Source: Symbiodinium natans
Lineage: Eukaryota; Sar; Dinophyceae; Suessiales; Symbiodiniaceae
Direction of reading: 5' to 3'
DNA: 64,000 nucleotides
Assembly (NCBI GenBank): GCA_905221605.1
Contig: CAJNDS010002442.1
Span: forward strand, 94,501 to 158,500
Shown: one piece after another, positions 1-11,639 of the stretch
How the letters are laid out: every line of letters starts with the position of its first letter
How positions within the stretch are numbered: position 1 is the first letter of the stretch
Notes under the pieces: generated by a model
The model's input: only the letters and a program-made list of their open reading frames with translations
What the model was told of the DNA's origin: nothing
Databases searched by the model: none
Position numbers and translations under genes: made by a program

Positions 1-842
1 TGAAGCCGAGTGAGGCCGTTTTGGGGCCGGGCAGGTTGCGTTGCTGCATGTCCAGGGCTCGGCTCTGGCCTGTCAGCACACATTTGGCACACGATGAGGT
101 GCGACTCTCCTTACAGTTCATATCCTTGCATCATTCGCTCGCAGCCGCTGGCACCATCATCAAGCGCATCATGTGATGCCAGGGCCAAAGCGCAGCTGGA
201 TGAGCCGTTCTTCGTCCATCGTGATGAGCCCGACCTAATGGCAAGTTCATAGTAAGTTCTGCCAGAGTGATGCTGTGCGCTCTCAGGACTGCTTGGATGG
301 GGACCTGATACGGCTTGAGGTCGGAGACTTCTGCGGGCACCGGGTCATAGGGTGAAATGTTCAGGCTCGCTGCCTGGCAACAGGTGATGCTGATCTTCCT
401 TTTGTAACGACGCAGCTTCGAAGACGTGGAAGCAACTGTATGTCAAGTGTGTTCGAAGTGGGGCTGCATAGAATACGTACATGAAGCTACTTTTTGACTG
501 CGAAACCCTGAGGCTATTGGCACATCCAGCAGCCATGATATACTTGCAAACTCTCGAAAAAAGCAAGTTGTATTCCCCCTTCGACTTTTTTGGCCGCAGC
601 GCCACCCGATGAATAGACATCCGCTCACCCATGTAGTAGGCCTCGGTCTCGGTGGTTGCAAGCCTTTGCAGGGCGGTCTTCGGGTTGCTTTAGGAACTTT
701 AACTTTAGGCCCTACCGGTACAAAGCTCAGAGGCGGCCTGGGCAGCGGAGATGATGCGAGCCTGGGATGAGGGCTTTGGGGTGCCTGAAAGGGCTTTAAG
801 GGTCAGATTAAGCTGAAGAAGCTTAGGACTTCATGACCGCCA
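1..842. other. Unassigned left edge
   Basis: No gene can be named here. On the minus strand 340-250 reads as a plausible protein stretch (PAEVSDLKPYQVPIQ) and 600-540 as another (RPKKSKGEYNLLFSR). These could be further 3' exons of the methyltransferase gene to the right, but neither matches a family I know and no splice pair is convincing. Confidence 0.3.
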
Positions 843-932
843 TCAGGCCAGGCACCAGCCAGGACCCAGTGCTCTGCGACCCCCTCGTAGCTCGTGTTGC
901 TGCTGACGACGTGAGCGCCAGGATTTCCCGAG
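843..932 (-). CDS. Possible 3' exon of the TrmB-like methyltransferase
   Basis: After a CTGCAG acceptor at 933, an open frame runs to a TGA at 845-843. It contains a basic stretch followed by GGRRALGPGW. TrmB-type enzymes often end with a comparable Arg-rich, Gly-Trp segment, so this could be the C-terminus of the gene ending at 1344. The match is weak and the intervening intron (1343-933) was not proven by a phase test. Alternatively this is chance open frame. Confidence 0.25.
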   Translation of the reverse strand, partial: LGKSWRSRRQQQHELRGGRRALGPGWCLA

Positions 933-1343
933 CTGCAGGGAGTAGAGCTGCAAGATGCTACATCGTTGCTACATCATGCTTGCCCACTACGCGCACACTT
1001 CATGCCGTTGTGGGTTTTCGCTGGAACAGAAGCCGCCCTAGGACCCTAGGAGTTCAGATGCCCGGTGAGTTGAAAGCATCTGAACACAGTTAGCGGCTTC
1101 AGCGTCACGTGGATCCCAGGAGGCTGGGGCAGGCTGTTACAGATGTTTGTGTTTATGATTCGAAAAAGGGGAGTTCTTCTTGCTTGCGTTTGGGGGGACA
1201 TATTCGCCCTGGCGCATTCTGTGTGGGCTGATAGCGTTACTATGCGTGACTCACCCCTTTTGGGAAGCCTACACCCCTAGGTAACTCTGCTGACCCTGGC
1301 GCTAGCTTTCGTGACATGGCACGCCCATGGACCCTCAAGATGC

Positions 1344-3218
1344 CTGTTCGCTGCCAACTTCAGGCCCGAGAGAGCCGTCCACAACAGCTTCCCAACCGTC
1401 AGCTTCCGCCAGGTTGCGCAGATTGACAGCGAGGTCCTCCACGTTGCTCTGTACCTGTCAGTGGCGTGGCTGCAACTTCTCACCAGCTGAACTGATTGGT
1501 CCCGGTAGCACAGCAACGAATGAAGTGTTGGGTCTTCTTTGCAGTCAAAGATCCAAGAGGAACCCGTTTCCTCCTCGCTTCAGCAGACAGTCTCTTGCTG
1601 CTTGAATCATCTGCTTGTTGGCCATGAAGTCGGCAGACTCTATGTTCTGGGGAAGGTGACCTTTGCAAGCAACCAAAGCAACACGTTCGGCAAACCTGCA
1701 GCTAAGACAAGTGGCGGTTTCCGCTCGAGAACGCGGTGCCTGAGTTGCACAACTCCAGCATTAGTGACAGTTTTAGTTTTGTAAAGTAGTGCAGCGTAAG
1801 GCGAGGAAAAACGCTACAGCGGCTACAGTACGGTCAGGAAAAGCCATCCAAGGCGAGGTGCCGTTCGTGTCAAGGTTGGCGAAGGGTGTTGGGAAGTTGA
1901 TCAGCACCCAAGACACGTTGCCGCGGTATTCTGCCGCCACAGTCGATAATGCTTGCTTTGCATCACCGTGTACAAAAGCCAGCTTCTGTTCGGAAAGCCG
2001 CCAGCGCTTTGCAATCGAGTGCGCGAAGCTTATACAGTGTGCAGAAGCATCGACCGCCAAAGTGCTGAAGCCAGACACTGCAAGCCCAAGGCTAGAGATG
2101 CCAAAGCCACATCCCAAGTCAATTACCAGGTTCGGCGTTCCTGAATTCAATGCATCAACAGCTTCAGAGAGCTCTGCCGTGGCATCCACGGGTGGTATGC
2201 TTTTGCGGCCTTGGCGAGTCGCATGACGAAAAAGCCATAGTAGCGGACGCTCAGAGTGCAGGGAGTAATTGCCTGCACGTAGATCGACGAGGCTGGACGT
2301 GTTTGGACACCCCAAGCCTTGCAATGCTGCTAGGCCGGCGCTAAACAGCTGTGGATGGTCGCACTGGCGATACCCGGCCGCTGCAGACTTTTCGACGATT
2401 TGTTGCATGGTGATCAGGGCAGACTTGTTGGCTGTACGCTCAATCTCTTTCAACGTTGTACTGGCCAGTTCTTCAAAGAGATCCTGATCCGCGCAGCCTG
2501 CCAGCGCCAGCACCATCGCCAAGTCTGCCGCCTGCCTTCCAGGCAGTGCTTGGTGCTTCCTTGCAGCATCTGAGCGCAATCGCTGCCACACTGCGGAGGA
2601 CGCAAGGGCTGTAAGCCGTTCCACATCCCTGCATGACTCCGCCAGCAATGACTTCTGCAATGCCTCGCGCGCGATCGAGCGCGCTTGGGTGCCTTGAGCC
2701 AGGGCAGCGGCTCGTTCTGCAGCGACGACTTTGGGGTGCGTCACCAACCGGTATGATTTCGTTGTGTCTGAGCGGATGTCCTCAACAAATAAGCCCCGGC
2801 TCTCCAAGTAAGGATTGGCATGACTGAGTAGCAGCCCCGCAAGTTCGTACTCCTTTCCTTCTTTGGCGAGTTCCCGCACCTGCATCAAATAGCGAATGCT
2901 CGCATCCTCTAATGTCTCTTGTGGAAGTACCCGCTGCAGCATCTGCAGCACGGAGGCAGCATTTTCTTCACGTAATGCCTTCAGCGCGACCTTGAGCAGG
3001 GTTTCTGGGGCCGTGTCTGGATTTTCGTAGCTAGGGAGTTCTTCCCCGTGGCCGTTGAAGACGACAGTGGCGAGGCACCGCTGACTGAGACATCGTGGCT
3101 TTCGTGGTGTGAACTGGAAGTGCCATACTTTGGTCGGCATCCAACATGATGGCCAGGCAAGCCAGCTGCATGCGATGGCGAGCTCGGATGCTCGCCTCCT
3201 TCTCGCACAACTCGCCAT
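1344..3218 (-). CDS. TrmB-like SAM-dependent methyltransferase with helical N-terminal region
   Basis: Class I methyltransferase, probably of the tRNA guanine-N7 (TrmB) type. Three exons fit one frame: 3218-1845 (458 codons), 1646-1554 (31 codons) and 1454-1344 (37 codons), all phase 0. The ATG at 3218 is chosen because it sits in a favourable context and is followed by an Arg-rich, possibly targeting, leader (MASCARRRRASEL). The SAM-binding loop VIDLGCGFGISS lies near residue 360, with an acidic residue (VDAS) after strand 2 and INFPTP at the usual motif IV position. Exon 2 carries ADFMANKQMIQAARD and exon 3 carries QSNVEDLAVNLRNLAE, both typical of the TrmB C-terminal half. Donors are GC (1844), GA (1553) and GC (1343); acceptors are CAG. 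About 350 residues precede the catalytic domain, which is long for the family; they are mostly helical and unrecognised. The true 3' end is not settled. Confidence 0.68.
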
Positions 3219-4545
3219 GGCAGTTAATTTAGCACATGCTTGCAAGCTTGCTCTCAAGATAGCGTTGTCCTTGAGCTGATGCACACATTGGCGGTTGGCC
3301 TTCTGCTCCCGCAGACCCAACCCGACACTCTGTGTTAAAGATCTGTTAACACCCAAAGTGACACACAGGCCTCAGGACATTTGAAGGCGACACTGTCTGA
3401 ATGCAGCTGAACAAGACAACCACGTGTCTCAGGAGCTTGATTCCGTGATTCCAAACAGGGCAATCTCTTTCGCGAATTGTTAGAATGCAATTGAAAAAAG
3501 GACATCACACGGGGAAGCTCAATTAGACTTGGTGATTTGCCCGAATACACCTCCCAATAACAATGACCATTGAAGGAACCCCCTTCCCCGCCCAAAAGGT
3601 GCCACCCAGTAAGAAACGCCCCCGACAATATGTGCCGGCGGTACCTTCAGGCCGCGCCGCGCCAACTCGAGGGCGACGGAACCTCCGAGATGAAGATTTC
3701 GTCAGGTTCGGAGCCAAGCTAAGAATATTGGGGAGAGGGCACTTGTCATTACTTGACACATCTTGAGATCAATCAACAAGCGTATGGTGCCGTGTCTTTG
3801 GCAGTCTTGCCGTTTTGCCCTGTAGAGTACGCAAAGATCTGCGTCAAATGGTCATATCAGTTAAAGATTCTGCAGATCTGATCCCGAGAGGCAACGAAAA
3901 CTCGAAAGCCTGGACAAGTGGAAAGGCTTACGGTGCAGTAGGTCTCAACATGTCTCAAGAGGATGAAATTCTTTCACCCTGCAGCCCAGAACAGCCCGAT
4001 CAAGCTGGTCAAATTGCCAGGGGACCTCTGGAGGTCTTGGAGAGAGGAGAGAGTATCACTACGTAAGTGGCCACTATCTCTGCAATGCGGGCTTGACACC
4101 TGCGCTGCCCAGAGCCTCTACAGTAAATGCCTTAACTCCAAGATCACCTGGAAGTTTAACAAAGACCGGAGCCGCATGGCTCCTTACACTCGAATCGTCG
4201 AAAAAAATATACATACATATACATGCATATAGGTATATTAATATATAAGGTATACAGCCCTATATATATATATGTGAGTGATGGAGCGCCTTATCTGGAT
4301 GGAAGGCGGGTGAATAAGGATACTGCAAACGAGGAAGCACGCACAAACTCCCAATGTCGTCGAATCCAACCGACGTTGAAAAAAAAGTGACAGCTGCGAA
4401 AACTCTCACTACACTTGAAGATGCCTTTGTCCACTCGAGATGGGCCTCGGCTCAGCAATGCTCAGCAATGCCCAGCATGGACTGCACAACTTGGGCACAA
4501 GCCGATAAGAACAATGTCAGCTTCTGCCCATCCCTGGCACATGTC
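3219..4545. other. No recognisable gene; AT-rich patch at 4196-4275
   Basis: This is the 5' side of the methyltransferase gene. Open frames exist on both strands but none shows a known motif or a consistent splice pattern. Positions 4196-4275 hold an AT-rich patch of alternating TA/CA steps, unlike the roughly balanced composition around it. Confidence 0.4.
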
Positions 4546-5286
4546 TCAGTCACCATCAAGGCCCCAAGAGCTTGCTTCGACATCGACGCCACAATGGTGC
4601 ATTCCTATACGAATCCGAACGACAACTGTCGGTGTTTCTGAAGCGATGCGAATTCCTGCGCCTGAGGATTCAACCCAGAGACGTGCTTCTGCCCGTATTT
4701 GACAGCCTCCACCATCCTCTGCAGGGGCTACTTCTGCTTTTCGGACTCCAAAGGCGGAAGCCGAGGACATGGCCCCAGGAACTCCTTGCTGACCAAGTTT
4801 GAGACTTTCCTCTCGTCCAGGCCTCAGAAATGCTTCCAAGGCTGCAGTCAGCTTGCTTTCAGGATGCTCAGAAGGCTTCTCAAGCATTTTTAGGGACTTG
4901 AGGGAAAAACGACGAAAAGAGCATGATGCGGTCTTCAGGCCCCCAGGCGAGCGGTGTTCGCTCTGCCCGGCAGGCCCAGGGCCGTGTCCTGCAGGAAGCT
5001 GCTGAACTCGTCTAGGAGGGGCGACATGACCTCTGAGCTTCGGAGCGGATCTTGGCAAGACGAAAGCTGACTCGTGAGCTCGCGACGTCAACAAAGCGAA
5101 TACCCGCATCCGCGCAGAAAGATTTAGCCTGAGCTCTGTGCAGACTCGGGCGCAACTTGAGAACGGACCTGACATGACCCTCGAAGCCGGGCCCTCAACC
5201 CACCCAACCAAGGTAGGATCCTTGGCATCTGGGCGAAAGTCGGGAAGGGTGAGGGAGGCAAAAAGGCATCCGCAAGGCATCCACAA
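4546..5286 (-). CDS. Probable coding exons, product unknown
   Basis: A 246-codon open frame covers this stretch, but the most protein-like segments fall in two frames, suggesting exons rather than one reading frame. One is a charged helical stretch near 4895-4780 (ESKLTAALEAFLRPGREE). The other, in a shifted frame around 5030-4950, reads VMSPLLDEFSSFLQD directly after a CTCAG acceptor. No domain is recognised. The strand agrees with all neighbours. Confidence 0.4.
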   Translation of the reverse strand: MWMPCGCLFASLTLPDFRPDAKDPTLVGWVEGPASRVMSGPFSSCARVCTELRLNLSARMRVFALLTSRAHESAFVLPRSAPKLRGHVAPPRRVQQLPAGHGPGPAGQSEHRSPGGLKTASCSFRRFSLKSLKMLEKPSEHPESKLTAALEAFLRPGREESLKLGQQGVPGAMSSASAFGVRKAEVAPAEDGGGCQIRAEARLWVESSGAGIRIASETPTVVVRIRIGMHHCGVDVEASSWGLDGD

Positions 5287-5673
5287 GGTCTACCACATGT
5301 TCAAGTGAACCAAGCAGTGTTCCAGGTCCCCCGCAACGAACGTAGACAAGATGAGAGTATTACTGCCTGCCAAGGCTGGCACGAGGATGCAGGGCAACTT
5401 TTCTGAATCATGGTTCCTTTAAGGCCGTGTCGTAAGCCTGGCGACCCAAAAGAAAAAGCACCCACAAGTCAGAGAAGTGGCCACGTCACGTGGGCGATGC
5501 TCCAAGATGGTTTGCCACGGGTAACCCCGCCCCCGACCCCATGTGTCTTGCTTGTACTTGGCTTCCCCCTCCCCCCCCCCAGAAACAGAACAAGGCCGTC
5601 GGTTGAGAACTGCCCGTCCTGTCTTCGTATTCTGGATCACGCTGTGGAGCTGATCAGCTGTGGTCACCTCTCA

Positions 5674-5967
5674 TCACAGCAGCTTGGCCAAGGCTGAGAG
5701 AAACAGTAGGCGCGGAACCCATGAGATGTTGTAGTGAGACATTGTAGTCATCTGCAGACTCGACCTTCCTGCTTCAAGATGCTGGAGACTGGCCTTGCTA
5801 GCACGGACAACTTCAATCTCTCCCGGATCCTCGAACCTGCCAGGATACCCAAGAAAATAAGACGAGGCGAGATCATGCCCTGAGGTCATCGAAGTCTGGG
5901 GCGCGAGCTGCGCTAGCACGCCGTTCAGAAGCTTGGCAGCTGTCTCGCCTCGAGGTTTCAAAATCAA
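5674..5967 (-). CDS. Probable exon, product unknown
   Basis: An open frame of 97 codons has an even, protein-like composition (GVLAQLAPQTSM, then FEDPGEIEVVRASKASLQ). No family is recognised. It may belong to a gene whose other exons lie at about 6060-5990, where a second minus-strand segment reads well (TTKKCRERNFLDVPG). The start codon is not defined. Confidence 0.38.
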   Translation of the reverse strand: MILKPRGETAAKLLNGVLAQLAPQTSMTSGHDLASSYFLGYPGRFEDPGEIEVVRASKASLQHLEAGRSSLQMTTMSHYNISWVPRLLFLSALAKLL

Positions 5968-7319
5968 TTTTGGACGGTTGCGCTCCAGGCACGTCTAAGA
6001 AGTTGCGCTCCCGGCACTTCTTAGTCGTGCTAAGCCCAACCATGATCAGTTTTGTGAGGGAGGTCGGCTATAGTCAAAAAAGAAGGCTCGTGACGAACTC
6101 TGACAGCACACATGCCAGCTGCAAAATGCCAAGAGAGGAGCCGGTTGCATCTGATACCACCTCAGGCCCGCGACATCAGCTCATTCGTGAGCACTTTGAT
6201 CTAGCTTCAACACGAACTCGCAAGGCAGTCCATGGAATTCGAGGTCACAGCCAGAATAGCTCTTGAGCTGCCACTGCTTTGCGCATGTAGAGGTGTTGCA
6301 GGCCTGAGAAATTGTTGTTACGCCATGCAAGTTGGAGCATCCGGTCATTCAAAAAACTCTATTTCTCGACTATGGCTGCATCTTCTCAGGTGTCAGACTG
6401 CGTTCCTGTGCGATGCGACATAGCAGTCTTCATCCATACTCAGAACGTGACCTGCCAGTTGACACCTGTCCATCTTGCGGATGCCATCATTATCATCTGC
6501 ACGCCAAGCACTCATGTTGCACTCGGCCTAGTAAGCGGAACCTGCCCCGACCCCCCCCCCCCTCCCAACAAAAAAGGGACCCTCAAGGCTTGAAACTTTC
6601 GAGATTAAAGGAGGTGACCCAAGCAATCCGACTTAAGCGAATCGCTACCTATCACGACATTTGTTTCGGGCCCCATTTTGTAGAGCAACCGACAAAGGAG
6701 TTTTGACATACGTAGTGCTGGCTGGGCTTAGCTTCCTGGATTCTCAGGGCTTTGGCTCTCTCTCAGCTTCATTGAACTCAAAAGCCTTCAAAGCCTGAAG
6801 GGCAAGTCCTGAAGCTATCCTGCTTTGCGAAAACCTGAAGCCTTCAAGGCCTCAAGCCTACCTGAGTGTTTGCAGCCAGATGAATCTGAAGGAAAAAAGC
6901 CCGAGACCGCATAATTGAAAAACACAACCCAAGAAAACTTGTGATTCTAGCGGCGAGCCCCAGCCTACTGAGCTCGCAGAATAATTCCGGAAACGTGTGC
7001 AACACACCGGGATAAGGGATAAGCCGGGTGCAGCATGATGGGACTTATCGAACTATGCGCAGCCCAAGCTCGCCTTCCTGGGAAAATGAACGAAAGGAAC
7101 ATGCCAAGCAAGGCAGATGCAAGTTGCCAGCGCCAGCGCAAGCACCTGAAGGCAAGGCTAGACCATGACAGTCGCAACGGTGGCCAGCATGGTGCCAATA
7201 TCTCGCTGCGAACCTTGTGCTGACTGAAACGTCTGCATGCTTCAGGCAGAAATTCATCACCAAGCTGCCGGAGGCCGCATCTGAAACGCGAAGCGTCTGC
7301 CAAACCTGTGGCGCGGCTC
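5968..7319. other. No recognisable gene
   Basis: Contains a C-run at 6548-6563 and a tract at 6780-6860 in which short GAAGCCTT/AAGGC-like words recur in both orientations. The minus-strand frame at 7303-6965 may be partly coding for the ankyrin gene to the right, but no ankyrin consensus survives there. Confidence 0.35.
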
Positions 7320-7503
7320 CTATGGAGCAGCTGAGCAGCTCAGACCTGAGAGCCGCACCTCCCTGTCATTCCTCTCATCACCTTTGAGGACAAGCGTGTA
7401 ACAACTCACAAGTTTCAACAGCTGCAAGTCACGGGCCACCTCCGCATGCGCGGCCAAGCAGGGACTCGCCAAAGCTTCAGCGCCAGGCCATGGTAAATGG
7501 TCA

Positions 7504-7990
7504 GCGCCACGCTTGACGCAAAGCAATGTTTGAACAGGGTTCACTGGCTGCCTTGCAAATCCTTGCAACTGTAAGCACTTGAGTCTGCTTGAAGGAGGCA
7601 AGGGCACCCACAACCAGGAATTCACATCTGGGCTGTTTGGGCTTGTGAAAGTGGACACAGCAGCAGTGGAAAAGCCTCAGCACCGTTGGCCAAAAGGGCC
7701 TGGCAAACCTCGACATGCCCAGCAAAGGCCGCCTTGTTGCCGAGGATTTTCGAGGATTTGAAAGCATTTTTAGCCTGATGACTGCAGCCGCAGCCTCGTG
7801 GAGCGGAGTACTTCCCGACTCGTTCTTGGCGCTGGCCGAGACCTCCTGTAGAAGCAGCTTCACGTCGTCCACCCTCCCTTCTGCAGAAGCCTTCAGGCTG
7901 AGATGGTCAGTGTGCCCAGGTGTGCCTCAACAATGCAGCGGACCTTGCGGAGCTGCTTCTCCAAGAGGATGGGGTCCTGGGCGAAAGTGG
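7504..7990 (-). CDS. Ankyrin-repeat protein (partial, several exons)
   Basis: At least two ankyrin repeats are split by GC-donor introns. Exon 7880-7795 encodes RVDDVKLLLQEV then GSTPLHE. Exon 7732-7676 (19 codons, phase 0) encodes AAFAGHVEVCQALLANGAE. Exon 7551 to about 7512 continues with AASEPCSNIALRQA. Joined, these give the ankyrin order TPLHEAAxxGHxEVxxxLLxxGA. Donors at 7794 and 7675 are GC; acceptors are AAG|G. A helical exon at about 7990-7905 (DPILLEKQLRKVRCIVEA) is probably the preceding part. Downstream 7500-7320 may hold another repeat remnant (AAHAEVARDLQLLKL). Ankyrin repeats bind other proteins; the specific role cannot be inferred. Neither end of the gene is defined. Confidence 0.65.
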
Positions 7991-8835
7991 TCGCTGGCCG
8001 GCCACGTTTCTGGCACACAGGACTCTGCTTCAGTCCTCATCTGTCCTCATCGATCATGGCAAGGTGTGAGATCAGCACATCTTCAGAGAAAGGTGTCATC
8101 GTGTCATGTCCTGTCTCACCTGTACTGCTGATTGCGAACCCACGCTGCCTCTCTCGAACATATGTGATCTACTGCAGGTACATCTGAGCTTCGATGGTGC
8201 GGGCGATGGATTCAAAGATCACCGAGTCCGCGCAACAAGATGCCCACTGACAGGGGTCTGAGGATGGGATGCGTGGAGTTGTTAGCTCCTTTTGGCGGCG
8301 AGCGCTGTGCCTGGCGGGCGCTTTCTACAGGAAGCGCGACAGAGAGCACCTCAGAAGGGGAAACTAAACAAGCTGTACAGTGTTTTCCGCCAGAACAAGG
8401 TAGCATGCCATGGGAAGGCCAATTGCCAGCTTTGCGGCATTCGCTCGCTCCCCTTGGAGCACAGCAGGAATCTTTGTGTGCTGACTGCCCATACCATTGA
8501 AGCATGCAATATGTCATTTACGATGCAGGAAGGTTACGTAATGTGGGCTTGCAGCCAGAAGCGTGACTGCACTGTTGGCAGATGCAGCATCCGGAACATT
8601 GAGTCTAGATTTTTGGGTTGCTGACTCACTGACGCAGACGCCATGGCCCGTCTCACTGCGCAGGGGCCAAGTCATCATCTCTTCTCCTCCTTGTCAGTGC
8701 GGTGACTGCCACAGTCTCACGGAGAAAGTCCTATCCCATCCAGCATGGACCTGGGAAAATTCAAACACCAGTGATGAACCTGAGCGCACAAGACTTCATC
8801 AGGGCTTCCCACATCAAGTCAACAGTCATTTCTCA

Positions 8836-8935
8836 AAGTGTCAAAATCTCCTGAGCCGCCAGCTGCAGCGCATAGATGCCCGCGGCCATCGTGACGAAGG
8901 AAAGGGAAGAAGCCTCGGCATCGCCATTGGCCGCA
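8836..8935 (-). CDS. Probable exon, product unknown
   Basis: A minus-strand segment reads NGDAEASSLSFVTMAAG then IYALQLAAQ, ending at CAG|GA, a possible GA donor. It looks coding by composition and ends in a helical run, but no family is recognised. The plus-strand open frame over the same bases contains no comparable signal and ends in telomere-like repeats. Confidence 0.35.
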
Positions 8936-8959
8936 TTGGCTACACTTTAGAGGTTCGCT

Positions 8960-9110
8960 GGTATTCAGACAAGATTGGGGGGTTTAGGGTGGGCTTCGGA
9001 AACTGTGTTTGCTGTCAGGGCAGATGGGGCAGACCGTTTGTCGGTTTAGGTTTGATGGCAGGTTTAAAGTTTAGGCTTCAGGTCTGGCTTTAGGGCTTAG
9101 GATGTCGGTT
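8960..9110 (+). repeat. Degenerate telomere-like GGTTTAGG tract
   Basis: Repeated variants of GGTTTAGG and GGCTTTAGGG occur between 8978 and 9100, resembling the TTTAGGG telomere unit used by plants and dinoflagellates but heavily diverged and interrupted. Confidence 0.5.
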
Positions 9111-9839
9111 ATAAGCTCATGAGTTGCGATGTAGCTCTCGAATTTTCAACACATAATAAGTTACGTTTAGAGATCCCACCAAACCATTGCATTAGTACAG
9201 CACGGATCTCAGGCATTTTCATGAAAGAATCGGTTTCGTAGCGCAGTTTCTCAAGAGTATGGTTGTACTGGGAGGCGAATGCGTGAACACTTCCTCACAT
9301 GCACGATCCGTTTGTGTGGACAGAACACAGCAACAGACTTACATCGGGATACATCGGGGGTCTCAACATGAGATGTGCTTACTCCTCCAGATGCTTGCTA
9401 ACGCTTGCTGCACAATTCGAGATCTCCAAGCCTCATGCTAGGGTGGCTTTGGTCACCCCCAGCTGCTCCACTGATTCAATCAAAAGCTCGTGAAGGCAAA
9501 CGTAGACCATGGCGCCTACACCGGAGCAAGTTCTCGGGACCTTCTTGGCATCTAGGAAACAAGGATTTCAAGCCTGCAGCAAATGCAAGGCCCAATGGCA
9601 GCAGCCATTGAAAAACCTTAGTGTTCCCAGCTTGGGAGCTTGGGGGTTTTCAACAGCACAAAATGCAAGGGACATGAAGTGACTCCAGCTTCCTAAAGTT
9701 GGAGCTGCTTGTGCTGGCTATGCAGCCCTCAGGGGCCCACTTCCACAAAAAGGAATGCAGCTAACGCCTCGGCATGCACCGAGCTGTGTGAGTATGCGGC
9801 TGGTGCCAAGGTCCAGAAAAAAGAAGCGTAGAGAGGAGC

Positions 9840-10780
9840 GTGCCAGTGGTGGCTGCGGAACGCTTGTCAAGATGGCAATGAGGGCGGTGAGGGTCGCAGA
9901 AACTCCACCTGCCACTGAGATGTTTTGCCAAGAGATGCTCTCCCGTCGTCCCATGGAGTCCTTTCCCTAAATGGCCAGGCAGACGTGGAACGAGAACAAG
10001 TGCAACCGCAAGGCCCTCTGGCACGTTGTGCACCTGAAGCTTATCGGAGGTTGGTGTGCTGGCTGCATAACGGTGTTGATGTTCATGAACTGGATGCATG
10101 CTGTAAGGCGTGGGCTGCAAGAAGCAGAGAGATGTAGATTCCGAACTCCTGATTCAATTGCCTGCACGCGTCGGGCACTGAGAAGATCTGGTGGTACGAG
10201 CCTTCTGTACGCTTTCAACACCCTCCCCGCAGAGGTTGCCACTGAACATGTGCCCGGTGCAGTGCAAGACTTCTTCCAGCAAGGATACTATTCATACTGT
10301 CCGCGAGCCCGAAGAAGTACGTCTGCACTGAGCGACCCTGGAGTTGTCATCTTTCGAAACTGTCGTCAGGCCTGGATAATTGCAAGTTAAAAGTACCTGA
10401 GTGATACTTGAATGACCATGAACGTCACTACCGATAAAGGAACCCAAAGATCCCATTGCAGACGACCGCACAACCTCATTCGAGCAACACTGAGCCCGCC
10501 AGGACAGATTTCGGACAGATTTCGGCTGCCTGCTAAATGCCACACCAACTGCGATACCTTCGGCTGCGGAGTGGCAGAACCTTGCTTTCAAAACACTTTG
10601 GGGTGGCACCAAAGCATTGCGTATCGCATGGCATGATAGGGACTGCCTCCAAGCCAAGACATAGCTGAGCATCGAGCATGACCGTGAAAATGAGCATGGC
10701 TTTCCGCCATTGCTTCCTGGAGATGTGATCTCTAAAGTCACTTTCACATATTACCTTCTTCTTGACTGTGACTTTGCAAG
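9840..10780 (-). CDS. ZIP-family metal (zinc/iron) transporter, partial
   Basis: Membrane permease for divalent metals. Exons on the minus strand: about 10780-10677 (RKQWRKAMLIFTVM, start of a membrane helix), 10580-10530 (CHSAAEGIAVGVAFS), about 10148-10116 (FGIYISLLLA), 10033-9985 (VHNVPEGLAVALVLVP) and 9908-9840 (SATLTALIAILTSVPQP). The two motifs HSxxEGIAVGVA and HNVPEGLAV are the metal-binding helices IV and V signatures of the ZIP family, and TSVPQP is the following loop seen in plant-type members. Spliced phases agree for the last three exons (LLLA|VHN phase 0; PR|GV phase 1). Donors are GC (10529, 10115, 9839) and GT (9984). The joint between the second and third exons does not fit in phase, so one short exon is probably missing. 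The N-terminal helices and the C-terminus were not found. Confidence 0.72.
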
Positions 10781-11058
10781 TAAACTCCAGCCTGGTCAGT
10801 TTCGAGATCCCCCTAGACATCCTAGCAGACCTGAACCCTTGATCTCTGTGAGACGTTGGGCACCGGCCGAATACCTTTGATGTGAGAAGCTGCTACTTTC
10901 TCACTTGGGCTAGTCGGGCTATATGTTGCCCTCCAGACGTACAGGCTGCTCTTGAGGCCTCAGGAGATCTGAAAGCTGAGCACACCTGCGTGAACCGTGT
11001 CGCCGCGTTGTCACGACGCTTGCAATCCAGCAGTTAAGCTCTCACTCTCCTTATTTGA

Positions 11059-11592
11059 CTATACAACTAAGTTGTAGTTGAACTTTCCCTTCACATGGAC
11101 TTGTTGAACCGAGCTCGGTGACCCCTGATCAGGGATCATATGTGATTCTCGAGTGACCCCGCGGAAAATGCGCTGCCACCGTACGCTCGCAAACACAAGA
11201 ACAAACGAAAGTGCCCGCAATCCTCTCGAGCAGCGCTTCGTGCAGGGCGGCAATTTCCGACTCCTGCGGCGAGCAACGGGGCTTGTGCATGCCTCGTGTG
11301 GCCTCATGACTGCCTCATCTGTAGATTCCCTCAACATGTAGATGTTACCGTGCCTCCTCCTCGTCGTCTCCATGGAGGCCCTCGCTGGCCCGGATGAAAA
11401 GCCCGCCTGCCTCATGTGAGCACATGCCAGGCCACACAGCGATGGGCACAAAACGGTTGCCATCACCGCTTTGAATGCTTCCGCGCGCTTCCGCTCTGAG
11501 ATGATGGCTAGCAGCCCGGCAAAGATCTGCCAATCCAGGTATCCACAATGCTCATGAGCCTCACACATCACACCAGGACTTGCCGTGATCAA
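11059..11592 (-). CDS. Possible coding region, product unknown
   Basis: A 177-codon open frame has a reasonable segment near its start (LDWQIFAGLLAI, ERKRAEAFKAVMATVL) but becomes Arg-rich and less protein-like downstream, suggesting that only 11580-11420 is exon. No domain is recognised. It lies 5' of the ZIP exons on the same strand and could be an upstream neighbour. Confidence 0.3.
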   Translation of the reverse strand: MITASPGVMCEAHEHCGYLDWQIFAGLLAIISERKRAEAFKAVMATVLCPSLCGLACAHMRQAGFSSGPARASMETTRRRHGNIYMLRESTDEAVMRPHEACTSPVARRRSRKLPPCTKRCSRGLRALSFVLVFASVRWQRIFRGVTRESHMIPDQGSPSSVQQVHVKGKFNYNLVV

Positions 11593-11639
11593 ACGAAGAC
11601 TTCTACAATCAGCTTAAGTTCATGCATCTGCATGGAGCG

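Noticed and set aside
8563-9093. 176-codon plus-strand open frame
   Set aside because: Its second half is telomere-like GGTTTAGG sequence and the opposite strand holds a better exon.
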